NCBI RefSeq assembly: GCF_040412425.1
Contig: NC_089783.1
Span: forward strand, 37,407,625 to 37,471,624
DNA from: Macrobrachium rosenbergii
Taxonomy: Eukaryota > Arthropoda > Malacostraca > Decapoda > Palaemonidae
Length of the DNA: 64,000 nucleotides
Direction of reading: 5' to 3'
Shown: piece after piece, positions 49,318 through 62,017 of the stretch
How the letters are laid out: every line of letters starts with the position of its first letter
How positions within the stretch are numbered: the stretch's first letter is position 1
Made by a program: the position numbers and the translations under genes
Notes under the pieces: model-generated
Database searches by the model: none
What the model saw: only the letters and a program-made list of their open reading frames with translations
Told to the model about the DNA's origin: nothing

Positions 49318-49662
49318 ATCTTCTGTCTCTGCATCTTCTCCCACTTCTATTTGGGGTCTATATTTCTGACAGCTTTCCTCCACCTGGCTCGGTCAAACAC
49401 ATCGTCCTCTGACAATTGTTTGTCTCTCAGGTCTTCTCAAACTACATCCATCCACCTTTGCTTTGGTCTTCCTCTTGCTCTCCCACCAGGCACCTCCATC
49501 TGCATCACTCTCCTCCCCACATATGTTTCATCCCTTCTCATCACATGGCCATACCACTGCAGTCTTCTTTCCTGGGCCTTCTTTGATAGTTCTACGACTT
49601 TAGTAGTTCCTCTTATTCTTTCATTTTTGATCCTGTCCATTTTTGTTACTCCACACACCCAC
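49318..49662 (-). pseudogene. LINE ORF C-terminal fragment
   Basis: The minus-strand frame reads CGVTKMDRIKNERIRGTTKV, then ERRLQWYGHVMRRDETYVGR, then GRARGRPKQRWMDVV, a stop, and EDLRDKQLSEDDVFDRARWR. The order (GVT..DRI.N..IRG, R..WYGHV.RRD, RGRP..RW.D.V..D, DR.RWR) is the standard C-terminus of non-LTR retrotransposon polyproteins. The stop after WMDVV and a later stop make it a pseudogene. The minus-strand family F copy begins directly upstream (49663 on), so the LINE is truncated there. Confidence 0.82.
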
Positions 49663-50030
49663 TTGAATTTTTTTTTTTATCACACCGTGATTTATATACA
49701 ATCATGAAGCTACAAATGTCGTTTAATATCCAATTCACGCTAGTTCGGGAATATTCCCAATGAGGAATTATCAGCAAAGGGGAATTTATAAGTGATAAAT
49801 GGATCGGTACTGCTGGGTCTCGATCCCTCCACACAGTTACTTGTCTCGTCCCCACTGAGCCATGATCCATTTGTAGCTTCACACAGTGTGATAAAATTTT
49901 GCGTGTTCCAGACATTCCAATGACTCCAGGTCGATAGAATGCGACCCACTGAGCCATGGATATTAAACGACATTTGTCATTGCTTCATGATTGTACTGTA
50001 TATATAAATCACGGTGTGGATATTAAATTT
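49663..50030. mobile_element. Rearranged family F SINEs, inverted
   Basis: The minus-strand copy at about 49681-49869 has an A-box-like TGGCTCAGTGG, a B-box-like GGGATCGAGACCC and the F 3' part (GAATTGGATATTAAACGACA, GTAGCTTCATGATTGTATAT, AAATCACGGTGT). A second minus-oriented tRNA-like head lies at 49930-49962 (TGGCTCAGTGGGTCGC..). A plus-oriented F tail lies at 49957-50030 (GGATATTAAACGACATTTGT, TTCATGATTGTACTGTATAT, AATCACGGTG) and runs into (AT)n. F tails therefore point outward at both ends. Confidence 0.7.
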
Positions 50031-50037
50031 TGTAGCA

Positions 50038-50060
50038 TATATATATATAAATATATACAA

Positions 50061-50133
<73 letters not shown>
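50038..50133. repeat. (AT)n microsatellite
   Basis: About 95 bp of AT, briefly interrupted near 50055-50068, following the family F tail. Confidence 0.95.
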
Positions 50134-50137
<4 letters not shown>

Positions 50138-50587
50138 GTCTCACCTAGAAATATACAATGTGCATGCAAATGGTTTAGCGGCTAGCCACATTCATGAATG
50201 CCAAGTAATGACGTTAGTTCAACTCGTGTTTCTTTTGTGCTTCTGAAGTCGATTAAGAGGTGATAGACTATTTCTAAGTGTAAAGAAACAGTCTTAATAA
50301 AGAAAAGCATGCCACTTTTCTGTGAATGACGCACGTTTATCCTGTTTAAATGATTAAAACTTCAATTTTGGCCGTTAAATGACCAAATTACAGTATCCTT
50401 TTGCGCGGGACGCAGGTGTGCTTGCCAAGGGCCGCATGTTTGACAAGACTGAATATATTATATTTAATGTGTGTATATAATGCATAAATATATACATTTA
50501 CATATATATTGATATATATATATATATACATATAAATTATATACACATATATGTATATATATACATATACATATGTATATATACATA

Positions 50588-50595
<8 letters not shown>
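50134..50595. other. Unique DNA with a possible tRNA-like SINE head
   Basis: At 50168-50226 the sequence ATGGTTTAGCGGCTAGCC followed about 40 bp later by GTTAGTTCAACTCG resembles A and B boxes in order and spacing. The remainder has interrupted AT/AC repeats (50462-50595). The SINE identification is tentative. Confidence 0.35.

Positions 50596-50668
<73 letters not shown>
50596..50668. repeat. (AT)n microsatellite
   Basis: About 72 bp of AT. Confidence 0.95.
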
Positions 50669-50670
<2 letters not shown>

Positions 50671-51122
50671 AGTTACCGAAATACAGTCAGTAATTAAAAT
50701 ATTTTTACTCCAAGAATAATAACAACGCTGCTTTTTTATGATGGTTAAGATAACAGATACCAAAATTCTCTCTCTCTCTCTCATAATTCCAAATTCCAAA
50801 CGAATTTATGTTCAATATTGCACCTCAACGGTGCCTCTTATTTACAACAACGACCTCTGCTGAAAATTGAATTCAGACTTTCATAATATCCATACTCTTA
50901 GCTTTCGCTAACGAAGCAGAGCGAATTTCTAACCCTTAGTAGTTAGGTAGTTTATTCAATTATGTGACTGTTACGATGTAATTTCGTTAACTACCAGATA
51001 ACAACCAATTAAAAGAGAGTTACTGAGTTACCGATGGTAATGAAGAGTTGTTAGGAGTTATCGTTGTGGAAAAATTGGGACGGCTTTGCAGCATGTGTAT
51101 TTAAGGGAGGAATTGCTCTGAA

Positions 51123-51124
<2 letters not shown>
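50669..51124. other. AT-rich unique DNA, no gene seen
   Basis: No family or coding segment was recognised. Confidence 0.5.
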
Positions 51125-51353
<229 letters not shown>

Positions 51354-51463
51354 GGGGCAAAAGCTTTTCCAACATCATAATATATATACACAAGACGACA
51401 ATGGGTGTCACCGTGTGGAAAATATAAAAATCAGACTGAGCATTTTGCTGTTAGTAAAAAAGA

Positions 51464-53290
51464 CATAGAAGCTCTTTGCTAGATGTTGGTGTTAATCGGG
51501 GAGCAGATATTGGTAGTGATCGTCATCTCAGCATTGCAAAAATAAGACTTAAGCTAAAAAGTCTGAAGAATGGAAAACCTGTTGTTGATAGGTACGATAC
51601 TGAGATGCTTAGAAGGGAAGGAGAGGAAAGGGAGGAATTTAGAATAGAATGCAGAAACAGGTTTTTGGTGTTGGAAACATTGGAGGAGGGAGGGAGAAGT
51701 GCAGATGAGGTGTCGGGGGATGTGAATAAAGCTTTGCATGAGGCTGCTGGTTGTACGATCAGAAGGAGACTCAGATTGAGGAAAAGGATGTGGATGTCTG
51801 AGGAAGGATGTCTGAGGAAACATGGGATATGATCGAAAAGAGACGTGAAGCAAAATTGAGGAGTGAGATGCATTTTGTCAATGATGAAGATTTTGAATTA
51901 GCAGGAACTAAGTACTTGAGTTTGGATTCGTAAGTGAAAAGACTAATTAAGAGAGATAGAAGAAGATAGAAGAAGACCTGTTAATGAGAAGGTTGTGGAA
52001 ACTGGAAAATTAATTAATAAAATGCTGGTCAGAGTCACAGGATATAAAGCAATTGATGAGCTGAGTAAGCTTAAGGATATACCATTCAGGGATATGGAAG
52101 GTAATTTATTGACCAAAAATGCTGAAATCAGAAACAGACGGAAAGAGCACTTTGAGACAGTTCTTAATAAACCAGTCCCCCAGAGGAGGATATACCGCCT
52201 GCTCAGGAAGATGCAAATATTGATGAAGGTGAGATCATTCTAAAAGTAGTTTGGGCACTAAAACAATTAAGGAATTATAAGGCACCAGGCGAGGATGGTT
52301 TATTCCCGGAAATGTTTAAAGTGGGGGGGATAGTATTTGTATTGAAGATATTATTCAATGAGATATGGGTGACGGGGATAATACCACTAGGTTGGAAGAA
52401 TGGTGTGATCATTAAAGTTCCAAATAAAGGAAATCTGAGTAGGTGTGGTAATTGGAGGGGAATCAGTTTGTCACCTGTAGCCTTGAAAATTTTCTGTAGA
52501 GTAATGTTGAATAGGTTGAAGCCAGTGGTTGATGGTACTCTGAGGGATGAACAGGCCGGTTTTAGGAAGGGACGGGGTTGCAGTGACCAGATCTTCATAG
52601 TAAGGCATTTAATGCAGCAAGCAAATGAAATGAAAACTTCGTTAAGTCTTTGTTTTGTTGATTTTGAAAAGACCTTTGATAGTGCAGTATTTCGAGAAGG
52701 ACTATGGGAAAAATCATGAGGCATTGTGGAATACCGGAAAAGTTTGTGACGGTTATTATGAACATGCACATCTTGCAAAGTGATGGTTGATGGGTGCTTG
52801 AGTGATCCATTTAAAGTCAAGCCTGGTGTGGTTAAGGGTGGCATTGTGTCTCCTCTGTTGTTTGTGTTGGTCGTGGATTACGTTATGACAAGGATTAACA
52901 GAGAAACGGATGCGGGTATACTCTGGGGAGAAAATTTGAAATTCTTGACTTGGATAACGCTAATGATATGGTTTTGATCTGCGAGGGACCAGAAAAGATG
53001 CAGAGTGTGTTGGATTGTCTAGTGAGTGAAGGCCGAAAGGTTGGTTTGGGTATTAATAGTGGAAAAACTGAAATCATAAATATGGATATTGAAAATGCAC
53101 AGGATTGTCTAATTGAAGTCTTGGTTGTAAAGCAAATGGATAAGTTTAAATATTTAGGTACTAATTTAGATAAGGATGGTTCTCTGAGCACAGAATTTAT
53201 AGAAAGATTAAAAAGGCTCATCTGGCAGTGGGAATGCTTAAAAATATTCGGAATAATAGCAATTTTTCTGTGCATACAAAAATCAATGTA
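51464..53290 (+). pseudogene. Non-LTR retrotransposon ORF2, endonuclease end to reverse transcriptase
   Basis: Collinear fragments in shifting plus frames were found. (1) 51467-51835: SSLLDVGVNRGADIGSDRHL, the last motif (GSDH-like) of an apurinic-type endonuclease, then a linker. (2) 51995-52240: FRDMEGNLLTKNAEI...KEHFETVLN, the pre-RT segment. (3) 52240-52700: LKQLRNYKAPGEDGLFPEMF, WKNGVIIKVPNKGNLSRCGN, EQAGFRKGRGCSDQIF and CFVDFEKTFDS, the first RT boxes with one catalytic Asp. (4) 52800-52910: KVKPGVVKGGIVSPLLFVLV. (5) 52947-53220: [10 protein letters not shown], then KTEIIN and [17 protein letters not shown]. The usual catalytic (F/Y)ADD reads NAND, and at least three frameshifts separate the pieces. 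The copy is dead. The 3' end is cut by (AC)(AT)n. Confidence 0.9.
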
Positions 53291-53296
53291 GGCTAT

Positions 53297-54147
<851 letters not shown>

Positions 54148-54565
54148 TTTAATTTTCTGTTAAAGAAATCTATTGTGCCGGCTTTGTCTGTCTGTCCGCA
54201 CTTTTCTGTCCGCACTTTTCCTGTTCGCCGTCAGATCTTAAAAACTACTGGGGCTAGAGGGCTGTAAATTGGTATGTTGATCATCCGCACTCCAATCATC
54301 AAACATACCATATTGCAGCCCTCTAGCCTCAGTAGTTTTTATTTTATTTATGGTTAAATTTAGCCATAATCGTGTTTCTGGGAACGATATAGGATAGGCT
54401 ACCACCGGTCCTTGGTTAAAGTTTCATGGGCCGCGGCTAATACAGCATTATACCGAAATCACCAAAAGATAGATAAATTTTCGGTGGCCTTCATTATACG
54501 CTGTAGCGGCTGTACAGAAAACTCGATTGCGCCGAAGAAACTTTGGCCTATTTGTTACTTGTTTT
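54148..54565 (+). mobile_element. Family A repeat, copy 8
   Basis: This is a full-length plus-strand copy. The 3' hairpin is degraded on its right arm (CTTTGGCC against GCGCCGAAG). The internal hairpin and the AAAACTCGATTGCGCC block are intact. Confidence 0.92.
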
Positions 54566-54733
54566 TCAGTGTTACAGAATTTCTTTGGGTTTAATGTCTA
54601 ACTTTCCGCGCGCCCTCCCCCCCCCCCCACCAATATTACGATTTTGTTTTCATGCAAGATCCTCTTTCTTCAACGTTATACATGCCTGTCTCCTGTTCTT
54701 CGTTGTCCATATGCTTTATTCCACTCCTGCGCC

Positions 54734-54738
<5 letters not shown>
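54566..54738. other. Short unique stretch with poly-C
   Basis: A poly-C run lies at 54617-54628. Nothing else was recognised. Confidence 0.5.
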
Positions 54739-54804
<66 letters not shown>

Positions 54805-54882
54805 ATCTTCAGACAGTCTAATTTCGTTCATCATGGGTATATCATCAATCTCTCTCTCTCTCTCTCTTCTCTAATTTCATTC

Positions 54883-54944
<62 letters not shown>

Positions 54945-54986
54945 ATTTTCAGACAGCTTAATTTCATTCATCATGGGTATATCAAT

Positions 54987-55018
<32 letters not shown>

Positions 55019-55057
55019 GATTTTCAGACAGTTTAATTTCGTTCATCATGGGTATAT

Positions 55058-55095
<38 letters not shown>
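54739..55095 (+). repeat. Composite (TC)n-spacer satellite
   Basis: Four to five (TC)n blocks alternate with a spacer of about 45 bp, AGATTTTCAGACAGTTTAAT, TTCGTTCATCATGGGTATAT, CAAT. Spacers start near 54803, 54943 and 55017, and there is a truncated form near 54869. Confidence 0.92.
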
Positions 55096-55099
<4 letters not shown>

Positions 55100-55345
55100 A
55101 AGAGTTCACAGTCAGTCTGTAATATCAAGTTCGGGAGTATTCCGGCTTTGTTGAAAATTCGGAGCTGTACAAAAAAAAAAAAAAGGTGCACAGTAATCTC
55201 GTGACATCGGAATTCGTAACTCGCCGAAAATCGTCACGATATTTTTCGATTTATCTTTGTAATCATCCATGTCTTTGACAGATTGCTATCTATTCTTGGT
55301 GTTCCTGGCTCTGACTCAAAGTTTTTGTACGTACGTGCACACACA

Positions 55346-55474
<129 letters not shown>

Positions 55475-55687
55475 CATTAAGATGTCTTACTAACAAATAA
55501 AATTTTACTAATATTTCTTTACAAATAAGTGAATTACTTTTTGTGTGGGTATATCATTCATTGTTTTTCAAAGCGGAACTAAAAAAAGTATTTACATCAC
55601 GAACAAAGTTCAACAGAATTTAATGGAAAAAAGAGAAGTTAGAAGATTCAGGGGAGGAAACAGGTTTTAATTAACTTTTTCAACAAA

Positions 55688-56091
55688 CAAAACAAGTAAA
55701 ATATGCGCCGAAGATTCTTCGGCGCAATCGAGTTTTCTGTACAGTGTATTATTAAGGCCTCCGAAAATAGATCTATCTTTCGGTAGTCTCGGTATAATGC
55801 TGTATGAGCCGCGGCCTATGAAACTCTCAGCCGGCCTTGGTGGCCTGTGTTGTTGCGTTGCCAGAAGCACGTTTGTGGCTAATTTTAACCTTAAATAAAA
55901 AAAAACTACTGAGGCTAGAGGGCTGCAATTTGGTATGCTTTATGATTAGAGGGTGGATGATCAACATACCGATTTGCAGCCCTCTGGCCTCAGTAGCTTT
56001 TAAGATCTGAGGGCGGACAGAAAAAGTGCGGACAGAAGTGTGGATGGACAGACCATGCCGGCAAAATAGTTTACTTTTCAGAAAACTAAAA
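55688..56091 (-). mobile_element. Family A repeat, copy 9
   Basis: This minus-strand copy has an intact 3' hairpin (GCGCCGAAGATTCTTCGGCG) and an intact internal hairpin. It shares the CCTATGAAACTCTCAGCC variant with copy 7, which suggests a subfamily. It forms an inverted pair with copy 8. Confidence 0.92.
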
Positions 56092-56232
56092 ACGAAAAAT
56101 ATAGCCAATATGCAGTCAAGCATCACTTGTCATTCAACGGAGTTGTGTTTATGCTTAACAGGAAATTAATGGCAATTGCACATTCCAAGTGTTATTATAC
56201 AGTTCTTGCATTTTAGTAATTTACTGACATTT

Positions 56233-56393
56233 GTATCTATTTATTAATTTGTTAATTTATTTTTTTTTTATTTTTAAATAAATTGGATCTCTCCTTTCTG
56301 TATCTCCCTTCACCACTTCTTACCTCTTCGTAATAAACACCATTTCACATCAAAGGCCCCTATTGGCTTGTTCGAGTTGAATAGGGTTTATCT

Positions 56394-56479
<86 letters not shown>

Positions 56480-56480
56480 G
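56233..56480 (+). mobile_element. LINE 3' end, family D copy 3, with (AAT)n tail
   Basis: A 3' UTR fragment (ATTGGATCTCTCCTTTCTGT, CACCATTTCACATCAAAGGC, GAATAGGGTTTATCTCC) has an internal deletion of the GGAAGCTTGAA block. The (AAT)n array at 56397-56477 is its tail. Confidence 0.82.
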
Positions 56481-56689
56481 GACTATGCACAGAAGAAAAA
56501 CACGTAGTTAAGGCTAAATATGTTATTACAGCCAATAAAACTCAGACCAATGAGCTCAGTATGAAAGAAGGAATAGCATTTATTGTTCTTTACCACTCGA
56601 CTATTTCATAGCATCAAGAGTGGCATATAATTGTCGCCTTGTTAATTATGTATAGGAATCACTCATCACAATATTAAATGGGGCTTGGT

Positions 56690-56960
56690 ATCTTACTTAT
56701 TTGGGACTTTCGCTGAACGTTAATCGGTCATCATTTATTTGGGACTTTCCGTAAACGTTAATCGATCATCATTTATTTGTGACTTTACCTGAACGTTAAT
56801 CAGTCATCATTTATTTGTGACTTTCCCCAGCGTTAATCGGTCATCATTTATTTGGGACTTTCCCCGAACGTTAATCGGTCATCATTTATTTGGGACTTTC
56901 CCTGAACGTTGATCGATCATCATTTATTTGGGACTTTCCCTGAACGTTAATCGGTCATCA
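56690..56960 (+). repeat. 38-bp minisatellite, seven units
   Basis: Units of TTTATTTGGGACTTTCCCTG plus AACGTTAATCGGTCATCA are repeated about seven times with few substitutions. One unit is shortened (CCCCAGCGTT) by about four bases. Confidence 0.93.
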
Positions 56961-57005
56961 GGATAAATGAGAATAGAGGAAGTCTGCCTTCAGGCTACTG
57001 GCATA

Positions 57006-57008
<3 letters not shown>

Positions 57009-57082
<74 letters not shown>

Positions 57083-57146
57083 ATAAGAAACGCATTATAA
57101 AGGAGTAGGTAAAAAAAGTGGGAGAGGAAATGCATCACAATGTAGT

Positions 57147-57194
<48 letters not shown>

Positions 57195-57276
57195 CTTAAA
57201 AAGAAACGCATCATAATGCAGTAAGTAACAGAGAGAGACTTGGAGAGGAAATGCTTCACAATGAAGTAGATAAAAG

Positions 57277-57344
<68 letters not shown>

Positions 57345-57410
57345 ATAGGAAACGCATCATTATGCGTTTGGTAAAAGGAGAGAGAGAGCGCGAGTGAGAG
57401 AAAGAGAGAG
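57009..57410 (+). repeat. Composite (AG)n-spacer satellite
   Basis: (AG)n blocks alternate with spacers of the type CTTAATAAGAAACGCATTAT...AGTA.GTAA and the related GGAGAGGAAATGCATCACAA, TGTAGTAAATAA. The two spacer versions look like alternating halves of one longer unit. Confidence 0.9.
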
Positions 57411-57616
57411 ACTTACGAGGTAAAAGGTGGAACCGTAAAGCAATAAAGCTTTTCGTCGGAATGAGAAAGGCTGCCATGATGCAGAATGGGGGTAAATCAT
57501 TTCGCAACGGAATGATGAATACTGGATGCAACTGTATGCGCCTTCCGGGAAATGCCTCTCGTATCATTTCGTAACGAAGAGGAAAAGGGGATGACGATGT
57601 TAATTCCATATCCCGG

Positions 57617-57617
<1 letters not shown>

Positions 57618-57667
<50 letters not shown>

Positions 57668-57793
57668 ACGGCAGGAAAACCGCGCTGGTATTCAGGCGAT
57701 AGGTATCAGAATGACCTCGCCGAACCTTCGTTTCCTCTCTCTCTCTCTCTCTCTCGGCAGGAAAACCGCGCTCAGGTGATAGGTATCAGAATG

Positions 57794-57847
<54 letters not shown>
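57618..57847 (+). repeat. Composite (TC)n-spacer satellite, two spacers
   Basis: The spacer GGCAGGAAAACCGCGCT...CAGG.GATAGGTATCAGAA, TGACC occurs twice (near 57669 and 57755) between three (TC)n blocks. The first copy has about 20 extra bases after TGACC. Confidence 0.9.
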
Positions 57848-57849
<2 letters not shown>

Positions 57850-58433
57850 TAAATTCGTGTTGAATGCGAAATAATTATATATTCTCAGAACTGCTTTTCT
57901 GTTTCCCATTCAATTTATTGAAGTCTACTTGCTGCTTTTTTATATTCAATATTTTAGAGATTAAATGCATCGGTTAAACACGCGTTTTATTTTTGATATA
58001 AAATCAAAACAAAATAAATGCATAGTATAGCTTGATATTAATAATATATTTTATTATTAAATATGAGGGTATTAAATAGAAAATAACTCAAGTCAACCAG
58101 TCGCGTTTAGAAATCCAAAAATGATTAGCTTTTTAAGATGGCGACGGAATGTAATTTGGACCCCGAAAGACATACGATAAATTCTGATGGTCTCTGCTCT
58201 CCTCTGTGTTTCTTTTATACTATTTTTTTGCTGTTCTTTTTATATTTTGCGCCTGCATGTTTCTCATTTCCTTTATCTGGAAACTATGCTCTATCTTCTT
58301 CTTCTTCTTCTTCTTTTAACGTGCTTTTGAGTACTTAAAAACAACAGGAGCTAAAAGATATACAAGCAGAAAGGATGCCGTAGGATCTCTTAGTCGGCTC
58401 TCAATCACTTTGACTCCAGAAAAATACACACAC
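57848..58433. other. AT-rich unique DNA, no gene seen
   Basis: A short (TTC)n run lies at about 58298-58313. No family or coding segment was recognised. Confidence 0.5.
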
Positions 58434-58506
<73 letters not shown>

Positions 58507-58510
58507 TATT

Positions 58511-58596
<86 letters not shown>

Positions 58597-58625
58597 AATA
58601 CACACATATGTATATGTATATATAA

Positions 58626-58688
<63 letters not shown>

Positions 58689-58700
58689 AAGGAGAGAGAG
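58434..58700. repeat. (AT)n arrays, interrupted, ending in (AG)n
   Basis: AT arrays at about 58438-58502, 58509-58582 and 58631-58678 are separated by AAATATATTTATA and CACACATATGTATATG breaks and end in a short GA run. Confidence 0.95.
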
Positions 58701-59317
58701 AGAGTCTTGCACTCTCTTCAGCTTGTCTACTACAGTTGAAATTGACGTCAAGAAAGCACAAATACCCTGGAAAACTGACATGTAAGAACTTTTCCGTAAT
58801 GGACATGTCACAGCAAGTGACATATCCATTATGTTACAAAAACGTAACAACATAACATATCGAGGTTTTATAACGGACTATTTTACTTATTTTATAACAG
58901 ACCATTTTACTTGGAACTAATAGCAAAAGAATAGCGATGAGAGATATTCGTAAAGAAAATCTACATATGATATTACAAAGATCATTTCATTTAGAACAAA
59001 ACAACAGCAATGAGAAACATTCGTAAATATTCAAGAAAAACCTAATTCAAATCCGTGGGCAAAATTCAAGCTTAGGAAAAAGAAAGGACAGCTAAGACGA
59101 GGCAGCTGGGAGCAATTTATTTTGTTGTCTCAACTCAAGCAACAACTTTGTTCGGGGGAAGCACTCGGTGCTTCCAGTTTCCAGAAGTTTGTCTTGGAAG
59201 CAGCTTTATTCCGTTGGTTTCCAGGCGCCTTTAATATCCATCTGTGTCACTACGTCTTCTCTCCAGGGTTTTCCTTAGGATTGTCCTGCTTTGTCAGTAG
59301 AAATGAGCTCATCGAAT

Positions 59318-59322
<5 letters not shown>
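58701..59322. other. Unique DNA, no gene recognised
   Basis: The 170-codon plus frame 59122-59634 is open mainly because it enters (TC)n, (TG)n and (ATT)n arrays. Its first about 67 codons show no recognisable motif. Confidence 0.45.

Positions 59323-59404
<82 letters not shown>
59323..59404. repeat. (TC)n(TG)n microsatellite
   Basis: About 51 bp of TC is followed by about 29 bp of TG. Confidence 0.95.
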
Positions 59405-59541
59405 ATATGTTTGCCTGTGTATTTGTTTTAGCGAGATCAGAACTGTGCGTATTTAGCAAAAGTAGCAACTGTTTTCCAAAATGCGACAGAGACACAAATC
59501 TTGTGCTGAAGAAACTACTTTACTTATATGGAATAGTCATG

Positions 59542-59546
<5 letters not shown>

Positions 59547-59616
<70 letters not shown>
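59547..59616. repeat. (ATT)n microsatellite
   Basis: About 70 bp of ATT. Confidence 0.95.
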
Positions 59617-59872
59617 GAAAGAAGCTGCTGCTAAGTTTGGACTATCCCCTAGCTATTTTCTGGTTATTATTAGTAGTATGAATCCTTTCCCGATTATCCC
59701 TCTGATTGCTTAGATATCCAGTATGTCGGCAGTGCAGTATTTCATGTTATAACAAATGGGTATGATTATGTCTTTCTCCTCTGTCCTCCTTGACGTTTCT
59801 TCCTCTGAAAATGATTAAATTTTGTTCTTATGCAGTTTTCAGTCATAGCTTGACTTTTACCATCATCTGTCT

Positions 59873-60365
59873 ATCTTCTATAATAATAAAAACCGAGTGG
59901 ATCTTGTTTGTCCGCCCCGGTTGGGGGCGGGGTAGGTAGGGGATCTGAAGGGTAGGGTCCGCCCCGGTTAGATCGGGAGGTTAGACGCTTCCACATCCAC
60001 CTCTTTGAAAACCTGTTTGTCCACCCCGGTTTGGGGCAGGGGGGAACGTTAGGTAGGGGAAAAGTTAAGGGGATTGGGAGGGCTGGGAAGGAAGACATGA
60101 ACCACATCCAACTCCTCCTTTGTGAAATCCGAACAGACCTGTTTGTCCACCAGAAATAAATTCCTCTAACTTTGGGGGCAGGGAACTCCGGCCCATCGAA
60201 TGACGGGAAGAACGTTAACAAAGGGCTTAGGGGAGACGTGACACATCCACACTTCTTGCAAATTTGTTTGTCCACCTAGGGTGGGGGAGAGGTAGGTAGG
60301 GGATCGGGGGGGTAGGCGAGACATGACGGTCAGCGCCGGGTTCCATTGCAGCGTAGCGCGCGCCA
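59873..60365 (+). repeat. GC-rich degenerate tandem repeat, about 120-bp units
   Basis: Four diverged units start at TTGTTTGTCCGCCCCGG, CTGTTTGTCCACCCCGG, CTGTTTGTCCACCAGAA and TTTGTTTGTCCACCTAGG (near 59905, 60016, 60139, 60265). Each is followed by a G-rich stretch (GGTAGGTAGGGGAT, or a GGGGGA-type variant) and most by ACATCCAC. The patch is markedly more GC-rich than its surroundings. The start TCTATAATAATAAAAACC before a TGTTTGTCCG stretch recalls Helitron 5' ends, but no certain 3' terminus was found. Confidence 0.65.
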
Positions 60366-60856
60366 TCAATCTCGTTAGTTAATAGTTAACAGATCCTAAC
60401 GAGTTTAGCCTTGAGTAATGATTGAGAAGTTTTTACTTAAGCCGTGACGACCAGCCACCTCTTAGTATGTTCAGGGTGAAAACATTTATAAACAGTCTTA
60501 AAAAAAAAGCTTATTAGAAAAAAGAACCAAAAAATAAAATTCATGAAGTGGAAAGGGAAATATAGATTTTGAAGATAATAACGGAAAAGATTTAGCATTC
60601 TGAAAAGTACAACACTCCACCAGAGCTTAAAAAGAGAAATCTCCTTTTAAATGGAATACCGATTCAAATGCGTAATGAAAAAAAGAGAGAATAGTAATAT
60701 ACGTGAATAAAAGCGAATAAATGCTGCAGGAAAATGATGATGATGATGGTAGGGAGCAGTAATTAAATCTGAAGGTAGCAATCCAATGCAAGAGGATGAT
60801 TTTTATACTTCACCGATACCACATTTCACAACATTTTCATCGTTTCTGCATTATAT
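60366..60856. other. AT-rich unique DNA, no gene seen
   Basis: No family or coding segment was recognised. Confidence 0.5.
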
Positions 60857-61264
60857 TTTAGTTGTCTGTAAAAGAAAACTATTGTGCCGGCTCTGTCTGT
60901 CCGTCCGCCCTTTTTCTGTCCGCCGTCAGATCTTCAAAAACTACTGAGGCTAGAGGGCTGTAAATTTGTAAGTTGATCATCCACCCTCCAGTCATCAAAC
61001 GTACCAAATTGCAGCCTTCTAGCCTCAGTATTTTTTATTTTATTTTATTTAAGGTTAAAGTTAGCCATGATCGTGCTTCTGGCAACGACATAGGATAGGA
61101 CACCACCGGGCCATGGCTAAAGTTTCATGGGCCGCGGCTCATGCAGCCCTATACCGAGACCACCAAAAGATAGATCTGACTTCGGTGGCCTTGATTACAC
61201 GCTGTAGCGGCTGTACAGAAAACTCGATTGCGCCGAAGAAACTTTGGCGCATTTTATACTTGTA
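60857..61264 (+). mobile_element. Family A repeat, copy 10
   Basis: This is a full-length plus-strand copy. The 5' end is GTTGTCTGTAAAAGAAAAC (one change in the terminal hairpin), the internal hairpin is intact, and the 3' hairpin is partly degraded (CTTTGGCGC). Confidence 0.92.
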
Positions 61265-62017
61265 TATCAAAAGAAGATGGAAAGTATTTTTGGGAGTGTA
61301 CCTTAGGGTAATTACTGATGGTGAAGGATAGTAGAATTGGCTATAAAAACAAAGCCCATTCGTATGGGAAGATGTCGTTATGAACCCCCCAAAAAAATCT
61401 GTAACCACGGAATAGTGATCATTAGTAAACCAAGGTGGGGAAAAACACATATTTCTTCATTTTTATTTAATTTTTCTGCAAAAAAAAAAATGGAGGTAAT
61501 ATGAATGAAAAAATGTTTCCTCAGTTGATGCTGCTCCAACTTATTAACTTATTCACTTGTAAAATAATAAAAATCTTTCCTTAAAAGCCCCCCCAATTGT
61601 TTAAAAAAAAACTGCGTCATTTTAGAAAAAATGATAATTTAATTATTTTATTATTTTCATAAATAACATTCAGTGTTTTGTCTAGCAAATCTTGAGTTGA
61701 TAAAACGATTACTTGTCATGAGAATATTATTTCTGCTCTTTCAGTTAAGAGTATAAGATACTAATTCAGTAGATGATGTTTCATTTCATAGTTGGCTGGT
61801 TTCAAAAAAAAAGTAAGTAAAATTTTATTATAAAGTTTTATGGTGAATAGCGCACGTGACAATGTATCAGTAAAAGTAAATTATTAGGAAAAAGCAATTA
61901 TTCCTAAAATATCCCAATTCATATACTCAAAGAGAGAGAAAGCACAGATATGAAACGAGTCTTTTTCTAGAAATGAAGCTACCGTCATTTTATTTTCTAA
62001 AAGTACAAAAAAGGTTA
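61265..62017. other. AT-rich unique DNA, no gene seen
   Basis: A-rich and T-rich homopolymer runs occur. No family or coding segment was recognised. Confidence 0.5.

Noticed and set aside
59122..59634. 170-codon plus-strand gene
   Set aside because: More than half of the frame lies in (TC)n, (TG)n and (ATT)n arrays, and the rest has no motif.
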